DNA from: Eubacterium sp.
GTDB taxonomy: Bacteria; Bacillota; Clostridia; Oscillospirales; Acutalibacteraceae
Length of the DNA: 8,172 nucleotides
Assembly (NCBI GenBank): GCA_029052085.1
Contig: JAIDJS010000316.1
Location: 1 to 8,172 of the forward strand
Reading direction: 5' to 3'
Below, piece by piece: positions 1-5,572 of this stretch (position 1 is its first letter; the number at the start of each line of letters is the position of its first letter). Both the position numbers and the translations under genes were made by a program. The notes beneath the pieces were generated by a model. That model was not told where the DNA came from. It did not search any database and was given only the letters and a program-made list of their open reading frames with translations.

Positions 1-188
1 ATAGGTTTTGTTTTAATATTTTTTATTGCTGTGCTGCCGATATGGCTGATTCTTTTGACATAATCACCTAACAGCACATTCAAAGTCGCTTTTTAGTCCG
101 AAAAACGAGTATCAAATGCTGCATTGTTAGCAACAAAATAAATGGGCAATAAATTCCATAATTCCTCTAAACTCAAATCTTTCAGCAT
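1..188 (-). pseudogene. GrpB-family (UPF0157) nucleotidyltransferase-like gene, 5' part, interrupted by in-frame TAA
   Basis: Reading from the ATG at 188-186, one frame gives MLKDLSLEELWNLLPIYFVA and onward to codon 31, a TAA at 95-93, then in the same frame KATLNVLLGDYVKRISHIGS, followed by TAIKNIKTKPI to the window edge. The 'LSLEELWxLxPI' start and the 'RISHIGSTAIxxIxxKPI' block are the N-terminal hallmarks of GrpB proteins, which have a nucleotidyltransferase-like fold; the GS in HIGS is the NTase glycine-serine. A Shine-Dalgarno AAGGA lies at 203-199, 10 nt before this ATG; another ATG at 195 is in a different frame. The gap to the upstream DUF5131 gene is about 20 nt, so it is probably the next gene of the same operon. 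Homology on both sides of the stop, with no frame change, suggests a single nonsense substitution (for example GAA to TAA). A sequencing error or recoding is also possible. The C-terminal part lies outside the window. Confidence 0.8.
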
Positions 189-209
189 AATACATATTTC
201 CTTAACGAT

Positions 210-929
210 TTACTTATCCGTCTTTTTAAAATCAATATTTGCCAGTTTCGCCTGTCTGCACAAATCCTTAGTCTGTAAGGTATATCTCTTAGAATCTTTT
301 ATAAAATAAGTACCGCACTGTCTGAATTCAAAATCTGTATTGTTTTGCACACACTGTTCCCGTATATTCAGCACCCAATCATAATTTAGAGGTCTGGCGT
401 TTATGTCTGATTCACCGCCGACAACCACTAACTCTACATCATCAAGATACTTTTCAATATTTATATTTTCAAGCAGCGGCTGGGCCGTGATACATTTGTG
501 TTTTATCGGCAAGTTCTTAAATATATCCAGTTTATAATCGGCATTTTTCTGGTTTTCAACCGTACAGCAGACAATCACATTATCGTATCCGTCAGCCCAA
601 TCATCAGGAATACAGTTTATAAATCTGTCTATTCTTTTTGTCAGGAATAAAAAGGTGCAATCCTGCCTCTCCCTCATCATTTTCCAACAGTCGTCACGCC
701 AGGCATCTGCTTCTTCAATAAGGAAATCAGAGGAAAAGCATAAATAAACAATACCCGGTTTCATTTTATAATTTCCGTTTTTCAGTCTTTGAACGGGCTT
801 ATCAAAATCTTTTGTTTTCACAATTTTGTTTGTATCCACATTTCGTTTTGCATCACCCTTGTGAATGTAGCAATGCAGACAGCCGTCACTGCATTTTTTA
901 CATCCGCGCCATGGATTCCACATTGCCAT
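210..929 (-). CDS. DUF5131 family protein (phage Gp37/Gp68-like), putative radical-SAM-type enzyme
   Basis: The 239-residue product begins with the DUF5131 signature, WNPWRGC followed by a cysteine cluster at C10, C13, C17 and C20. C13, C17 and C20 have the CX3CX2C spacing of radical SAM enzymes, which bind a 4Fe-4S cluster and S-adenosylmethionine. Further family-like blocks are LTKR (96-99), TVENQ (123-127), AQPLL (149-153), GGES (171-174) and FRQCG (202-206), fitting a TIM-barrel-like protein of normal length. The family is common in phages and accessory islands, sometimes beside TcmP ('three-Cys-motif partner'); no partner is visible here. The function of the family is not established, and radical SAM chemistry is inferred from the motif. 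The chosen start at 929 has AGGAG at 943-939, 9 nt upstream; an internal Met3 is less well placed. The gene follows DUF3788 by 29 nt and precedes the interrupted GrpB gene. Confidence 0.88.
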   Translation of the reverse strand: MAMWNPWRGCKKCSDGCLHCYIHKGDAKRNVDTNKIVKTKDFDKPVQRLKNGNYKMKPGIVYLCFSSDFLIEEADAWRDDCWKMMRERQDCTFLFLTKRIDRFINCIPDDWADGYDNVIVCCTVENQKNADYKLDIFKNLPIKHKCITAQPLLENINIEKYLDDVELVVVGGESDINARPLNYDWVLNIREQCVQNNTDFEFRQCGTYFIKDSKRYTLQTKDLCRQAKLANIDFKKTDK

Positions 930-958
930 ACCATCACACTCCTGAATTATAATTTGTA

Positions 959-1375
959 TTATTTTCTGTTTGGTTTTTTCTTTAAAAACAGTAATCTCAT
1001 TAAATCTTCTGTTATTGAATTGTTTGTTATATCAAACATAACCCATTTTCCATCATGAAATATTTGTGCATTATCATAGGTTTCCAATACATCGGATGAA
1101 AGCTCATTTCTTATTTCTTCAACTTTAGCTCTTTCATTTTTACCAAAGATAATCATAAAACCTAATGTACTCTCTTTGAAATAAAATGCACATAACGTTT
1201 TTCCGCTTTTTCTGAACTTATATTCATAAGTCCATTTTTTGCCGCCGTTATTCCATATTTGCTCCATATCATAACGTTTTGTTATTTCGCTGACAATATC
1301 ATAAAAAACATTGGCTTTATCAATCCCAACTAATTCTTCCAGCTCTTCTTTTTTTACATTTTCCATAATATACAT
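959..1375 (-). CDS. DUF3788 family protein
   Basis: This 138-residue protein looks like a DUF3788 member: an acidic helical N-terminus, then the characteristic block IWNNGGKKWTYEYKFRKSGK (40-59), an alternating hydrophobic strand region, and a 'DGKWVMFDI' segment near residues 108-116. It is soluble with no signal peptide or membrane segment. The biochemical role of the family is unknown and nothing here reveals a catalytic centre. The first ATG (1375) is preceded only by a weak GAAAG-type site about 4 nt away; Met4 at 1366 is an equally possible start, and translation may depend on coupling to the NTase gene upstream, whose stop is 42 nt away. The C-terminus is lysine-rich (LKKKPNRK). Confidence 0.75.
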   Translation of the reverse strand: MYIMENVKKEELEELVGIDKANVFYDIVSEITKRYDMEQIWNNGGKKWTYEYKFRKSGKTLCAFYFKESTLGFMIIFGKNERAKVEEIRNELSSDVLETYDNAQIFHDGKWVMFDITNNSITEDLMRLLFLKKKPNRK

Positions 1376-1417
1376 TTCGCTTTCAAATTACTGTAAACTG
1401 CATTAATTTTTAATTTG

Positions 1418-2140
1418 TTAAAATTTTAAATTCTGAAAATAATTTTTCTTATCAACAATAACCTTGTATCCGTCGCTTAAAACTTTATGTGTTCCGTTAT
1501 CCAATGGCAGACGAATCCAAGAGGGTTCAACAATACCGAATTCTGCTTCTAAACTGTTTTCATACCAAACTCTGATGGAAGTACATGCTCCATAATATTC
1601 TGTCTGCATTTTAGAAAATGTTCCGAACTGCTTAACAAAATCGGGATTTTCAATCATTTCTTTTTTATTGGTTGTAATAAGGCATATATCCAAATCAGAA
1701 TTTTCCGTGTTTGTTCCTCTTGCATAAGACCCAACAATGATAGCGCATTCAATATGATTATTATTCATTGAAAATTCTTTGAGCTTATGAATAAAGCTTT
1801 TTTGCATATCTTGCTCATTTGAATTATGAGTAACCCGATCTTTTCCTTTTGCCTTATCAACAATCCGCCGAATACCCAAGGTAATCGCAATACACATCGG
1901 GAAAAAAGGTGTGAACGGACCTGCCCAGAATGCAAGATAAGCTGTTGCCATCACGCTGCACCATTTCCAGTGAAACAGAGCGTGGCACAAATATCCGCCC
2001 CAAACGGGCGAATACATAACAACTACAACAATTGCAAAAATAGCAACTGTTTTCCAATCTTTGCATTCCTTCCATATCCATTTGCAAAACTTTATAAACT
2101 TGGTTTTAAGTTTAATAAATAAATCTTTCATTTTCTCCAT
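1418..2140 (-). CDS. Membrane-anchored nucleotidyltransferase: N-terminal transmembrane region fused to an MNT-type NTase domain
   Basis: The 240-residue protein has two parts. Residues 1-30 are basic and amphipathic, residues 31-52 form a strong transmembrane helix, and residues 62-92 a second hydrophobic stretch containing 'FWAGPFTPFFP', followed by RR at 91-92. After a polar linker (93-112) comes a DNA polymerase beta superfamily NTase domain: GSYARG (137-142) and SDLDICL (148-154) supply the GS motif and the metal-binding aspartates D149 and D151, and E198 or E200 in LEAEFGIVEP is the likely third acidic ligand. The C-terminal 'GTHKVLSDGYKVIVDKK' completes the domain. Stand-alone relatives include aminoglycoside adenylyltransferases and MNT antitoxin-like proteins, but the substrate cannot be assigned. 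The hairpin should place the catalytic domain on the cytoplasmic side if the positive-inside rule holds. The start has only a weak site (AAAGG about 13 nt upstream); Met4 is an alternative. Confidence 0.85.
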   Translation of the reverse strand: MEKMKDLFIKLKTKFIKFCKWIWKECKDWKTVAIFAIVVVVMYSPVWGGYLCHALFHWKWCSVMATAYLAFWAGPFTPFFPMCIAITLGIRRIVDKAKGKDRVTHNSNEQDMQKSFIHKLKEFSMNNNHIECAIIVGSYARGTNTENSDLDICLITTNKKEMIENPDFVKQFGTFSKMQTEYYGACTSIRVWYENSLEAEFGIVEPSWIRLPLDNGTHKVLSDGYKVIVDKKNYFQNLKF

Positions 2141-2172
2141 TTTTCACATACTGCCTTTGAACAAATTACAAT

Positions 2173-2676
2173 TTATCGGATTACTTCCATTTCAATACAA
2201 TTCCATGTTTCACCCATACATGGGTAGCTTTCAATGGTTTCTTTTTCAACGCTGTTAAACCCGCAGGACAGATAACAATGAATAGCAGGGGTATTGTTTT
2301 CAAAAACACCTAACGTTACTTTATCAGCCTTTAATTCCTCAAAGGCATATTTTAAAGCAGATGAAACAAGCTGTTTTCCATAGCCCTTTCCTCTTTTTGT
2401 ATCATCAACAATAACAAAACCAAGTCGCGCAATCTTTTTTGCATCATCAATAAAGCGTATCGTAAGATGACCGATAATTTCATCTTTGTCAACCGTAGTT
2501 AATTTATACAACGCATCATTACTATACTTTGCATAATAATTGTTCATATCATCGGCGGTTATAGGATAATTCTCATATCTGTCCGCACTCCATTGGCGAA
2601 AGGCATATTCATTTTTCAGCCACTTTACGATTATCTGTGCGTCACCGGCTTTGTATCTTCTTAATTCCATAATCAT
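2173..2676 (-). CDS. GNAT family N-acetyltransferase (RimJ/AAC(6')-like)
   Basis: A complete 167-residue GNAT acetyltransferase, expected to move an acetyl group from acetyl-CoA to an amine. The acetyl-CoA pyrophosphate loop (motif A) is RGKGYGK at 95-101, preceded by the beta-4 strand IARLGFVIVDD (82-92). Motif B follows as 'FENNTPAIHCYLSCGF' (125-140), with N127/N128 and Y135 in the usual cofactor-facing positions. The N-terminal 'WLKNEYAFRQWSAD' (19-32) resembles the helical substrate region of RimJ- and AAC(6')-type members, but the substrate (peptide, polyamine or aminoglycoside) cannot be told. The ATG at 2676 has AAGGA 5 nt upstream (2686-2682); Met3 at 2670 would be 11 nt away. It sits 18 nt after the GyrI-like gene and 32 nt before the NTase fusion, in one transcription unit. 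Confidence 0.9.
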   Translation of the reverse strand: MIMELRRYKAGDAQIIVKWLKNEYAFRQWSADRYENYPITADDMNNYYAKYSNDALYKLTTVDKDEIIGHLTIRFIDDAKKIARLGFVIVDDTKRGKGYGKQLVSSALKYAFEELKADKVTLGVFENNTPAIHCYLSCGFNSVEKETIESYPCMGETWNCIEMEVIR

Positions 2677-2694
2677 TGGTTTCCTTAGTTCGTT

Positions 2695-3333
2695 TTAGCT
2701 ATCCATTTTTTTTATCGGATGTCTGACTACTGTTTTCAGCTTGCTTTCATCACATCTTCTTGGGTCACTCAAATATATTTCGTGATGAAGTCTGCTGTCG
2801 GTTATATCCAATTCATATCCGTTTTCTTTCATATATCTGTGCATCCAATCAACTGTTTCAGGCTCATTATCATAAGAGCCGATGTGCATACACTGAACGC
2901 AAATACCCTCATCATAAGTTAAAAATTCAACTTTTGAGAAATCCTGCTTTTTCTTTTTTGTTGCCTCATCAACAGCCCACTTAAAATCATCTTTTGTTAC
3001 AAAATCCGGTAGTCTGATAACAGAAATAAAATTCATATCTTCTTTTCTGTTATAGTCCAAGCCCTGCGTATTTTCCTGCCACCAGAAGCCCTCAAGCGGA
3101 GGCACAACATATTCAAAATAGCCATCAATTTTATGCGTGCCTTTATAACTCATTTTGATAGTAAAGGCAATCGCATACAGCAAGCCGATACTGTCTTTAT
3201 ATTCACTGTTTTCATCATTCGGATTGCCTTTTCCTCTGACTGCAATGTAATTCATTTTCGGAATTTCAACAATACTTGGTTTCTTCTTCGGCATATAAAA
3301 TTCCTTGTATTCTTTCTTGTAATCAAAAGCCAT
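2695..3333 (-). CDS. GyrI-like small-molecule-binding domain protein
   Basis: The product is a 212-residue GyrI-like (SHS2/SOUL-type fold) protein. Visible family features are EIPKMNYIAVRGKGNPND (23-40), the ligand-pocket segment EYVVPPLEGFWW (74-85), 'ISVIRLPDFV' (103-112), TYDEGICVQCMHIGSYDNEP (139-158) and the C-terminal 'HHEIYLSDPRR' (183-193). The fold binds small hydrophobic or cationic molecules; relatives include regulator effector domains of BmrR/AraC type, and stand-alone members have been shown to hydrolyse cyclopropanoid genotoxins. There is no DNA-binding domain here, so a sequestering or detoxifying role is plausible but inferred. The frame is open further upstream to 3384, but the ATG at 3333 has a good site (AAGGA, 6 nt upstream) and avoids overlap with the preceding GNAT, so it is preferred. 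Confidence 0.88.
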   Translation of the reverse strand: MAFDYKKEYKEFYMPKKKPSIVEIPKMNYIAVRGKGNPNDENSEYKDSIGLLYAIAFTIKMSYKGTHKIDGYFEYVVPPLEGFWWQENTQGLDYNRKEDMNFISVIRLPDFVTKDDFKWAVDEATKKKKQDFSKVEFLTYDEGICVQCMHIGSYDNEPETVDWMHRYMKENGYELDITDSRLHHEIYLSDPRRCDESKLKTVVRHPIKKMDS

Positions 3334-3352
3334 TATTATTCCTTTCTCAACT

Positions 3353-3856
3353 TTAATCGGCAAAATAAGTATACTGTAATTCACGCAGCTGCTTACCGCC
3401 TATAATATTATTCATATATTTACCGCTGCTTTTAAAACTGCATTTTTCATAAAAATGCCTTGCTCTGTGGTTATCCTCAAGCACCCAAAGAAAAATCTGT
3501 TTGAAACCCATTGCTTCTAATTCTTCAACAGTCTGTTCAATCAAGGCTTTGCCATAGCCTTTGCCTATATATTCAGGCAGAAAATAGATTGATATAATTT
3601 CGCCCCAATCCTTATCATCCTCAAAGCGTGATTTACAATAGCTTGATGTACCGATTATTTTATCCCTGTCAAGCATAACAAGAGTATGCCAATTAGGATT
3701 ATCAATCATACCGCACCATTGACCTTTTGGAATACTATCTAAATATTCCTGCGGAATAATACCCTTGTACGCATATTTCCAGCTTTGCTCATAAATATTG
3801 CTTATTTCTTTTCGGCTGTCGCTTGGATTTACTTTTCTTATAATCACATTATTCAT
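3353..3856 (-). CDS. GNAT family N-acetyltransferase, first gene of the second operon
   Basis: With the chosen start the product is a 167-residue GNAT protein. Motif A is IYFLPEYIGKGYGKALI (90-106), with the GKGYGK acetyl-CoA loop at 98-103, and motif B is 'LEDNHRARHFYEKCSF' (126-141), with N129 and Y136 in standard positions. The N-terminal segment SWKYAYKGIIPQEYLDSI (25-42) is typical of the broad Firmicutes 'Ribosomal protein S18 acetylase RimI and related' type, in which most substrates are unknown. The frame extends upstream to a TTG (3874) and an ATG (3868), but the ATG at 3856 has GGAG 6 nt upstream and starts exactly at the beta-1 strand, so it is preferred. It is the first gene after the terminator/promoter region and is followed 19 nt later by the GyrI-like gene. 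Confidence 0.88.
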   Translation of the reverse strand: MNNVIIRKVNPSDSRKEISNIYEQSWKYAYKGIIPQEYLDSIPKGQWCGMIDNPNWHTLVMLDRDKIIGTSSYCKSRFEDDKDWGEIISIYFLPEYIGKGYGKALIEQTVEELEAMGFKQIFLWVLEDNHRARHFYEKCSFKSSGKYMNNIIGGKQLRELQYTYFAD

Positions 3857-3871
3857 CTCAATCTCCATATT

Positions 3872-3894
3872 CAAGGTGCCAAAATGTCACTTTG
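3872..3894. promoter_or_regulatory. Imperfect 23-bp dyad in the leader of the second operon (possible operator or leader hairpin)
   Basis: The plus strand shows CAAGGTG at 3872-3878 and CACTTTG at 3888-3894, arranged as an inverted repeat with one mismatch per arm, plus CA...TG pairs further inside. It lies between the predicted transcription start of the nearest promoter (about 3917) and the GNAT start codon (3856). It could be a repressor binding site or a small RNA hairpin; no regulator gene is in the window to pair it with. Confidence 0.35.
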
Positions 3895-3923
3895 AAAAAG
3901 TTGTGATACACATTTCTGTTAGT

Positions 3924-3952
3924 ATTATAGCACAGAACAGATTGATATAAAA
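3924..3952 (-). promoter_or_regulatory. Proximal promoter of the second operon (extended -10)
   Basis: On the minus strand TGCTATAAT occurs at 3932-3924: a perfect -10 hexamer with the upstream TG of an extended -10 element. At 17 bp spacing the -35 position holds TTTTAT (about 3952-3947), a poor match, which extended -10 promoters tolerate. Transcription would start near 3917, about 60 nt before the GNAT ATG. Confidence 0.7.
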
Positions 3953-3967
3953 GTTCAAATTAAACTT

Positions 3968-3995
3968 ATCATAGCAGATAAACCGACGCTGTGAA
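3968..3995 (-). promoter_or_regulatory. Distal tandem promoter of the second operon
   Basis: On the minus strand TTCACA (3995-3990, five of six matches to the consensus -35) is followed after 16 bp by TATGAT (3973-3968, five of six matches to the -10), again with TG one base upstream. It lies just after the upstream operon's terminator, at the place where a new promoter is expected. A TTATC-N6-GATAA inverted repeat (3966-3981) overlaps its -10 and could be an operator. Confidence 0.6.
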
Positions 3996-4031
3996 TGCAA
4001 CCTGAGTTTTGGTCAGGGCAGAATGGGTTTA

Positions 4032-4079
4032 AATAAAGCAAAGGTGTTGAGCATAATAAGCCACCACCTTTGCTTTATT
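4032..4079 (-). terminator. Rho-independent terminator of the upstream operon (possibly bidirectional)
   Basis: A perfect 15-bp inverted repeat has arms at 4032-4046 (AATAAAGCAAAGGTG) and 4065-4079, with an 18-nt loop. Read on the minus strand the stem ends in GCTTTATTTAAA, giving a T-rich tail. It lies 70 nt after the kinase stop codon, with new promoters just beyond. The symmetric A- and T-rich ends could let it act in both directions, though no plus-strand gene approaches it. The loop is longer than usual. Confidence 0.75.
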
Positions 4080-4081
4080 AT

Positions 4082-4113
4082 CTATCAGATAGCGGCTTTA
4101 TTGCCGCAATAAA
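4082..4113 (-). other. Overlapping small inverted repeats in the 3' untranslated region of the upstream operon
   Basis: Three perfect short dyads crowd this stretch: CTATC-a-GATAG (4082-4092), GCGGC/GCCGC (4092-4096 and 4103-4107) and TTTATTG/CAATAAA (4097-4103 and 4107-4113). The last two are mutually exclusive pairings. They lie between the kinase stop codon and the terminator, and the word AATAAAGC is shared with the terminator stem. They may stabilise or process the mRNA end, or be remnants of an older terminator. Confidence 0.4.
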
Positions 4114-4148
4114 AGACAGTATTATATTTGAAACTGAAACGAAAAAGC

Positions 4149-4664
4149 CTATAATTCTATATTTACTTCATAGCTATCATCAATCAAAATATATTTACAG
4201 CCGTGCTTTTTGCACATTTCAAGATTGTAAATATTATCCTGCAGAAGCATTTCTTTAGTACACCAAGAATCGTCCCCACGGTTTTCAATTACGTTTGCAA
4301 AATTCTTTATATCGCTGAAATGATTTTCGATATATTCCTTGCTCATAATAAGGCAATAATACTGAATTTCTTTTAAATATTCTTTCTCAAAATCTTTGCT
4401 CCAGTTAAAGGGAATATAACACCCCTCAATAATAAGATTTTGATTGTTTTCTATTGCTGTTTTAATGATTTCTTTAACAATGTTCCACAGATAGGCTGTT
4501 AAGGCATTATCATCGGACTCAGGCGTTAAATCCGTATTGCCGCTTCTGATCAGCCCCATTTTCAAATGATCTATGGATAAATACGGATATTTATATTTTT
4601 CTAAAAGCTTTTGCGATAAATTGGTTTTGCCTGTATGTGATGTACCTGCAATTAATATAATCAT
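4149..4664 (-). CDS. Small P-loop kinase (adenylate/shikimate-kinase-like NTPase), last gene of the upstream operon
   Basis: This 171-residue protein carries a Walker A loop GTSHTGKT (7-14) right at the N-terminus, a 'YLSIDHLKMGLIRSG' segment (28-42) with D32 and R40 placed as in nucleoside or small-molecule kinases, and a Walker-B-like strand NLIIEG (76-81). A lid-like 'ENRGDDSWCTKE' (127-138) follows. The layout fits the P-loop kinase group that includes adenylate kinase, 2-phosphoglycerate kinase-like proteins and chloramphenicol phosphotransferase; the phosphate acceptor cannot be predicted, and it is not a canonical adenylate kinase by length or lid. The ATG lies only 3 nt after the stop of the YjaB-like GNAT, and its ribosome site (GGAG, 8 nt upstream) is inside that gene, so translation is probably coupled. 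The gene ends in TAG, 70 nt before the terminator. Confidence 0.85.
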   Translation of the reverse strand: MIILIAGTSHTGKTNLSQKLLEKYKYPYLSIDHLKMGLIRSGNTDLTPESDDNALTAYLWNIVKEIIKTAIENNQNLIIEGCYIPFNWSKDFEKEYLKEIQYYCLIMSKEYIENHFSDIKNFANVIENRGDDSWCTKEMLLQDNIYNLEMCKKHGCKYILIDDSYEVNIEL

Positions 4665-4667
4665 AAG

Positions 4668-5114
4668 TTATTCTCCGATAAACAGTTCAGACTGCTTTTG
4701 CCATATCATTTCATATTCTGCTTCGTTTGTGTCTTTATCAATGTTTTCAGCGGATATTCTGAAATCCTCTCTCTGGTAAAACTTAACCGCACGGGTATTC
4801 TTTTTGTATACATGAAGACTTAATTCAGGCTTGATTGTTTTTACATAATCCAAAAGCTGTCTGCCGATGCCCTTGGATTGAGCATCAGTACAAACAAAAA
4901 TTCCTGCAATATAGTTATTGTCCAGACCGATAAATCCTTGTATTCTGTCAGCCTCTTCATAAACATAAATCTCTGCCTGCAAAAGCATTGCTTTAACGGC
5001 TTCAAAATGGTTTTGCCAATATTGCGGTGGGATAAAATAATGCGCTTCTATATTGGTGGAAAGCCAGATTTCAGCAACGGCATTTATATCTGTATCTGTA
5101 AATTTTCTAATCAT
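4668..5114 (-). CDS. GNAT family N-acetyltransferase, YjaB-like
   Basis: With the start at 5114 the product is 148 residues, the length of YjaB-type GNATs. It shows 'EIWLSTNIEAHYFIPPQYW' (15-33), close in pattern to the YjaB N-terminus, 'IAGIFVCTDAQSKGIGRQLL' (69-88) with the acetyl-CoA loop QSKGIGR at 79-85, and 'LHVYKKNTRAVKFYQREDF' (100-118) with N106 and Y113 as the usual motif B residues. YjaB-family enzymes bind acetyl-CoA but their natural acceptor is poorly defined. The frame is open back to 5177, but that would overlap the preceding gene; the ATG at 5114 has AGGAG 5 nt upstream and begins at the first beta strand. The gaps to its neighbours are 8 nt and 3 nt. Confidence 0.88.
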   Translation of the reverse strand: MIRKFTDTDINAVAEIWLSTNIEAHYFIPPQYWQNHFEAVKAMLLQAEIYVYEEADRIQGFIGLDNNYIAGIFVCTDAQSKGIGRQLLDYVKTIKPELSLHVYKKNTRAVKFYQREDFRISAENIDKDTNEAEYEMIWQKQSELFIGE

Positions 5115-5122
5115 ATTTTCTC

Positions 5123-5572
5123 CTAATCCTGCAGTTTTCTTTGCAAATAAATCATATCTTTTAATAAAACGCCGCATTCATAAATCGGATGATCGTAATG
5201 ATCGGTAAAGAAGTTTTCAATGCGGTGTGAGCGGATAAAACCGCACTTTTGATAAAATGGCACGGTTAATGGACTGTCACCTGTTCCAACCTGCAGAACA
5301 GAATATTGTTTCTTGTATTTTTCTGCTAAAAAGTCAATCAGTATTTTTCCATAGCCGTTGCCCTGAAAATCCGGTTCGGTGGCAATGTTTTTAATTTCAA
5401 GAATTCCGTTTCCTTCGTTTGTAACTACACATTCGCATTTGATACCATTGTCGTCCAAAACATACATTGTGCCTTTATCAATATAGCGGTCTATCATATC
5501 CTCCTGTTCGTCTGCCAATAGTAACAACGGGAGGAATTGCTTTTTATTTTCTTTAATCTTTTTAATTTCCAT
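5123..5572 (-). CDS. GNAT family N-acetyltransferase, YvbK-like
   Basis: A 149-residue GNAT protein resembling Bacillus YvbK. The N-terminal 'LLLADEQEDMIDRYIDKGTMYVLDD' region (17-41) and the 'ILEIKNIATEPDFQGNGYGK' strand-loop (57-76) contain motif A (QGNGYGK, 70-76). 'QVGTGDSPLTVPFYQKCGF' (94-112) is a diagnostic variant of motif B for this subfamily, and 'FFTDHYDHPIYECGVLLKDM' (121-140) is its typical C-terminal signature. The substrate is unknown. The ATG overlaps the last 11 nt of the CatA-like gene in another frame. The nearest purine-rich site (AGGA) is about 14 nt away, so translation is probably coupled to the upstream gene. It is followed 8 nt later by the YjaB-like GNAT. Confidence 0.9.
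   Translation of the reverse strand: MEIKKIKENKKQFLPLLLLADEQEDMIDRYIDKGTMYVLDDNGIKCECVVTNEGNGILEIKNIATEPDFQGNGYGKILIDFLAEKYKKQYSVLQVGTGDSPLTVPFYQKCGFIRSHRIENFFTDHYDHPIYECGVLLKDMIYLQRKLQD

Noticed and set aside
789..1058. Plus-strand 89-codon frame across the DUF5131/DUF3788 junction
   Set aside because: It is antisense to two conserved genes, with an AT-driven hydrophobic composition and no ribosome site; judged a shadow.
1376..1417. Possible hairpin (CAAATTA/TAATTTG) between the NTase and DUF3788 genes as a terminator
   Set aside because: The stem is seven bases of mostly A-T pairs with a 20-nt loop and no T-run; expected by chance in AT-rich DNA.
1418..2140. Toxin-antitoxin pair (MNT nucleotidyltransferase with a HEPN partner)
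   Set aside because: No HEPN-like protein with an RxxxxH motif lies beside it; the neighbours are a GNAT and a DUF3788 protein, and the NTase carries membrane segments not typical of MNT antitoxins.
3334..3384. Longer N-terminus for the GyrI-like protein (17 extra residues)
   Set aside because: It would overlap the upstream GNAT and lacks a ribosome site, while the ATG at 3333 has AAGGA at ideal spacing and begins at the conserved region.
3975..4031. Slightly GC-richer stretch with a short open frame on the minus strand, possible leader peptide or mobile-element remnant
   Set aside because: There is no ribosome site or start in place, it lies upstream of the predicted promoters, and the only structure is a 5-bp hairpin (4001-4005/4013-4017).
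5115..5177. Longer N-terminus for the YjaB-like GNAT (21 extra residues)
   Set aside because: It overlaps the YvbK-like gene and has no family similarity; the ATG at 5114 has AGGAG 5 nt upstream and gives the usual family length.
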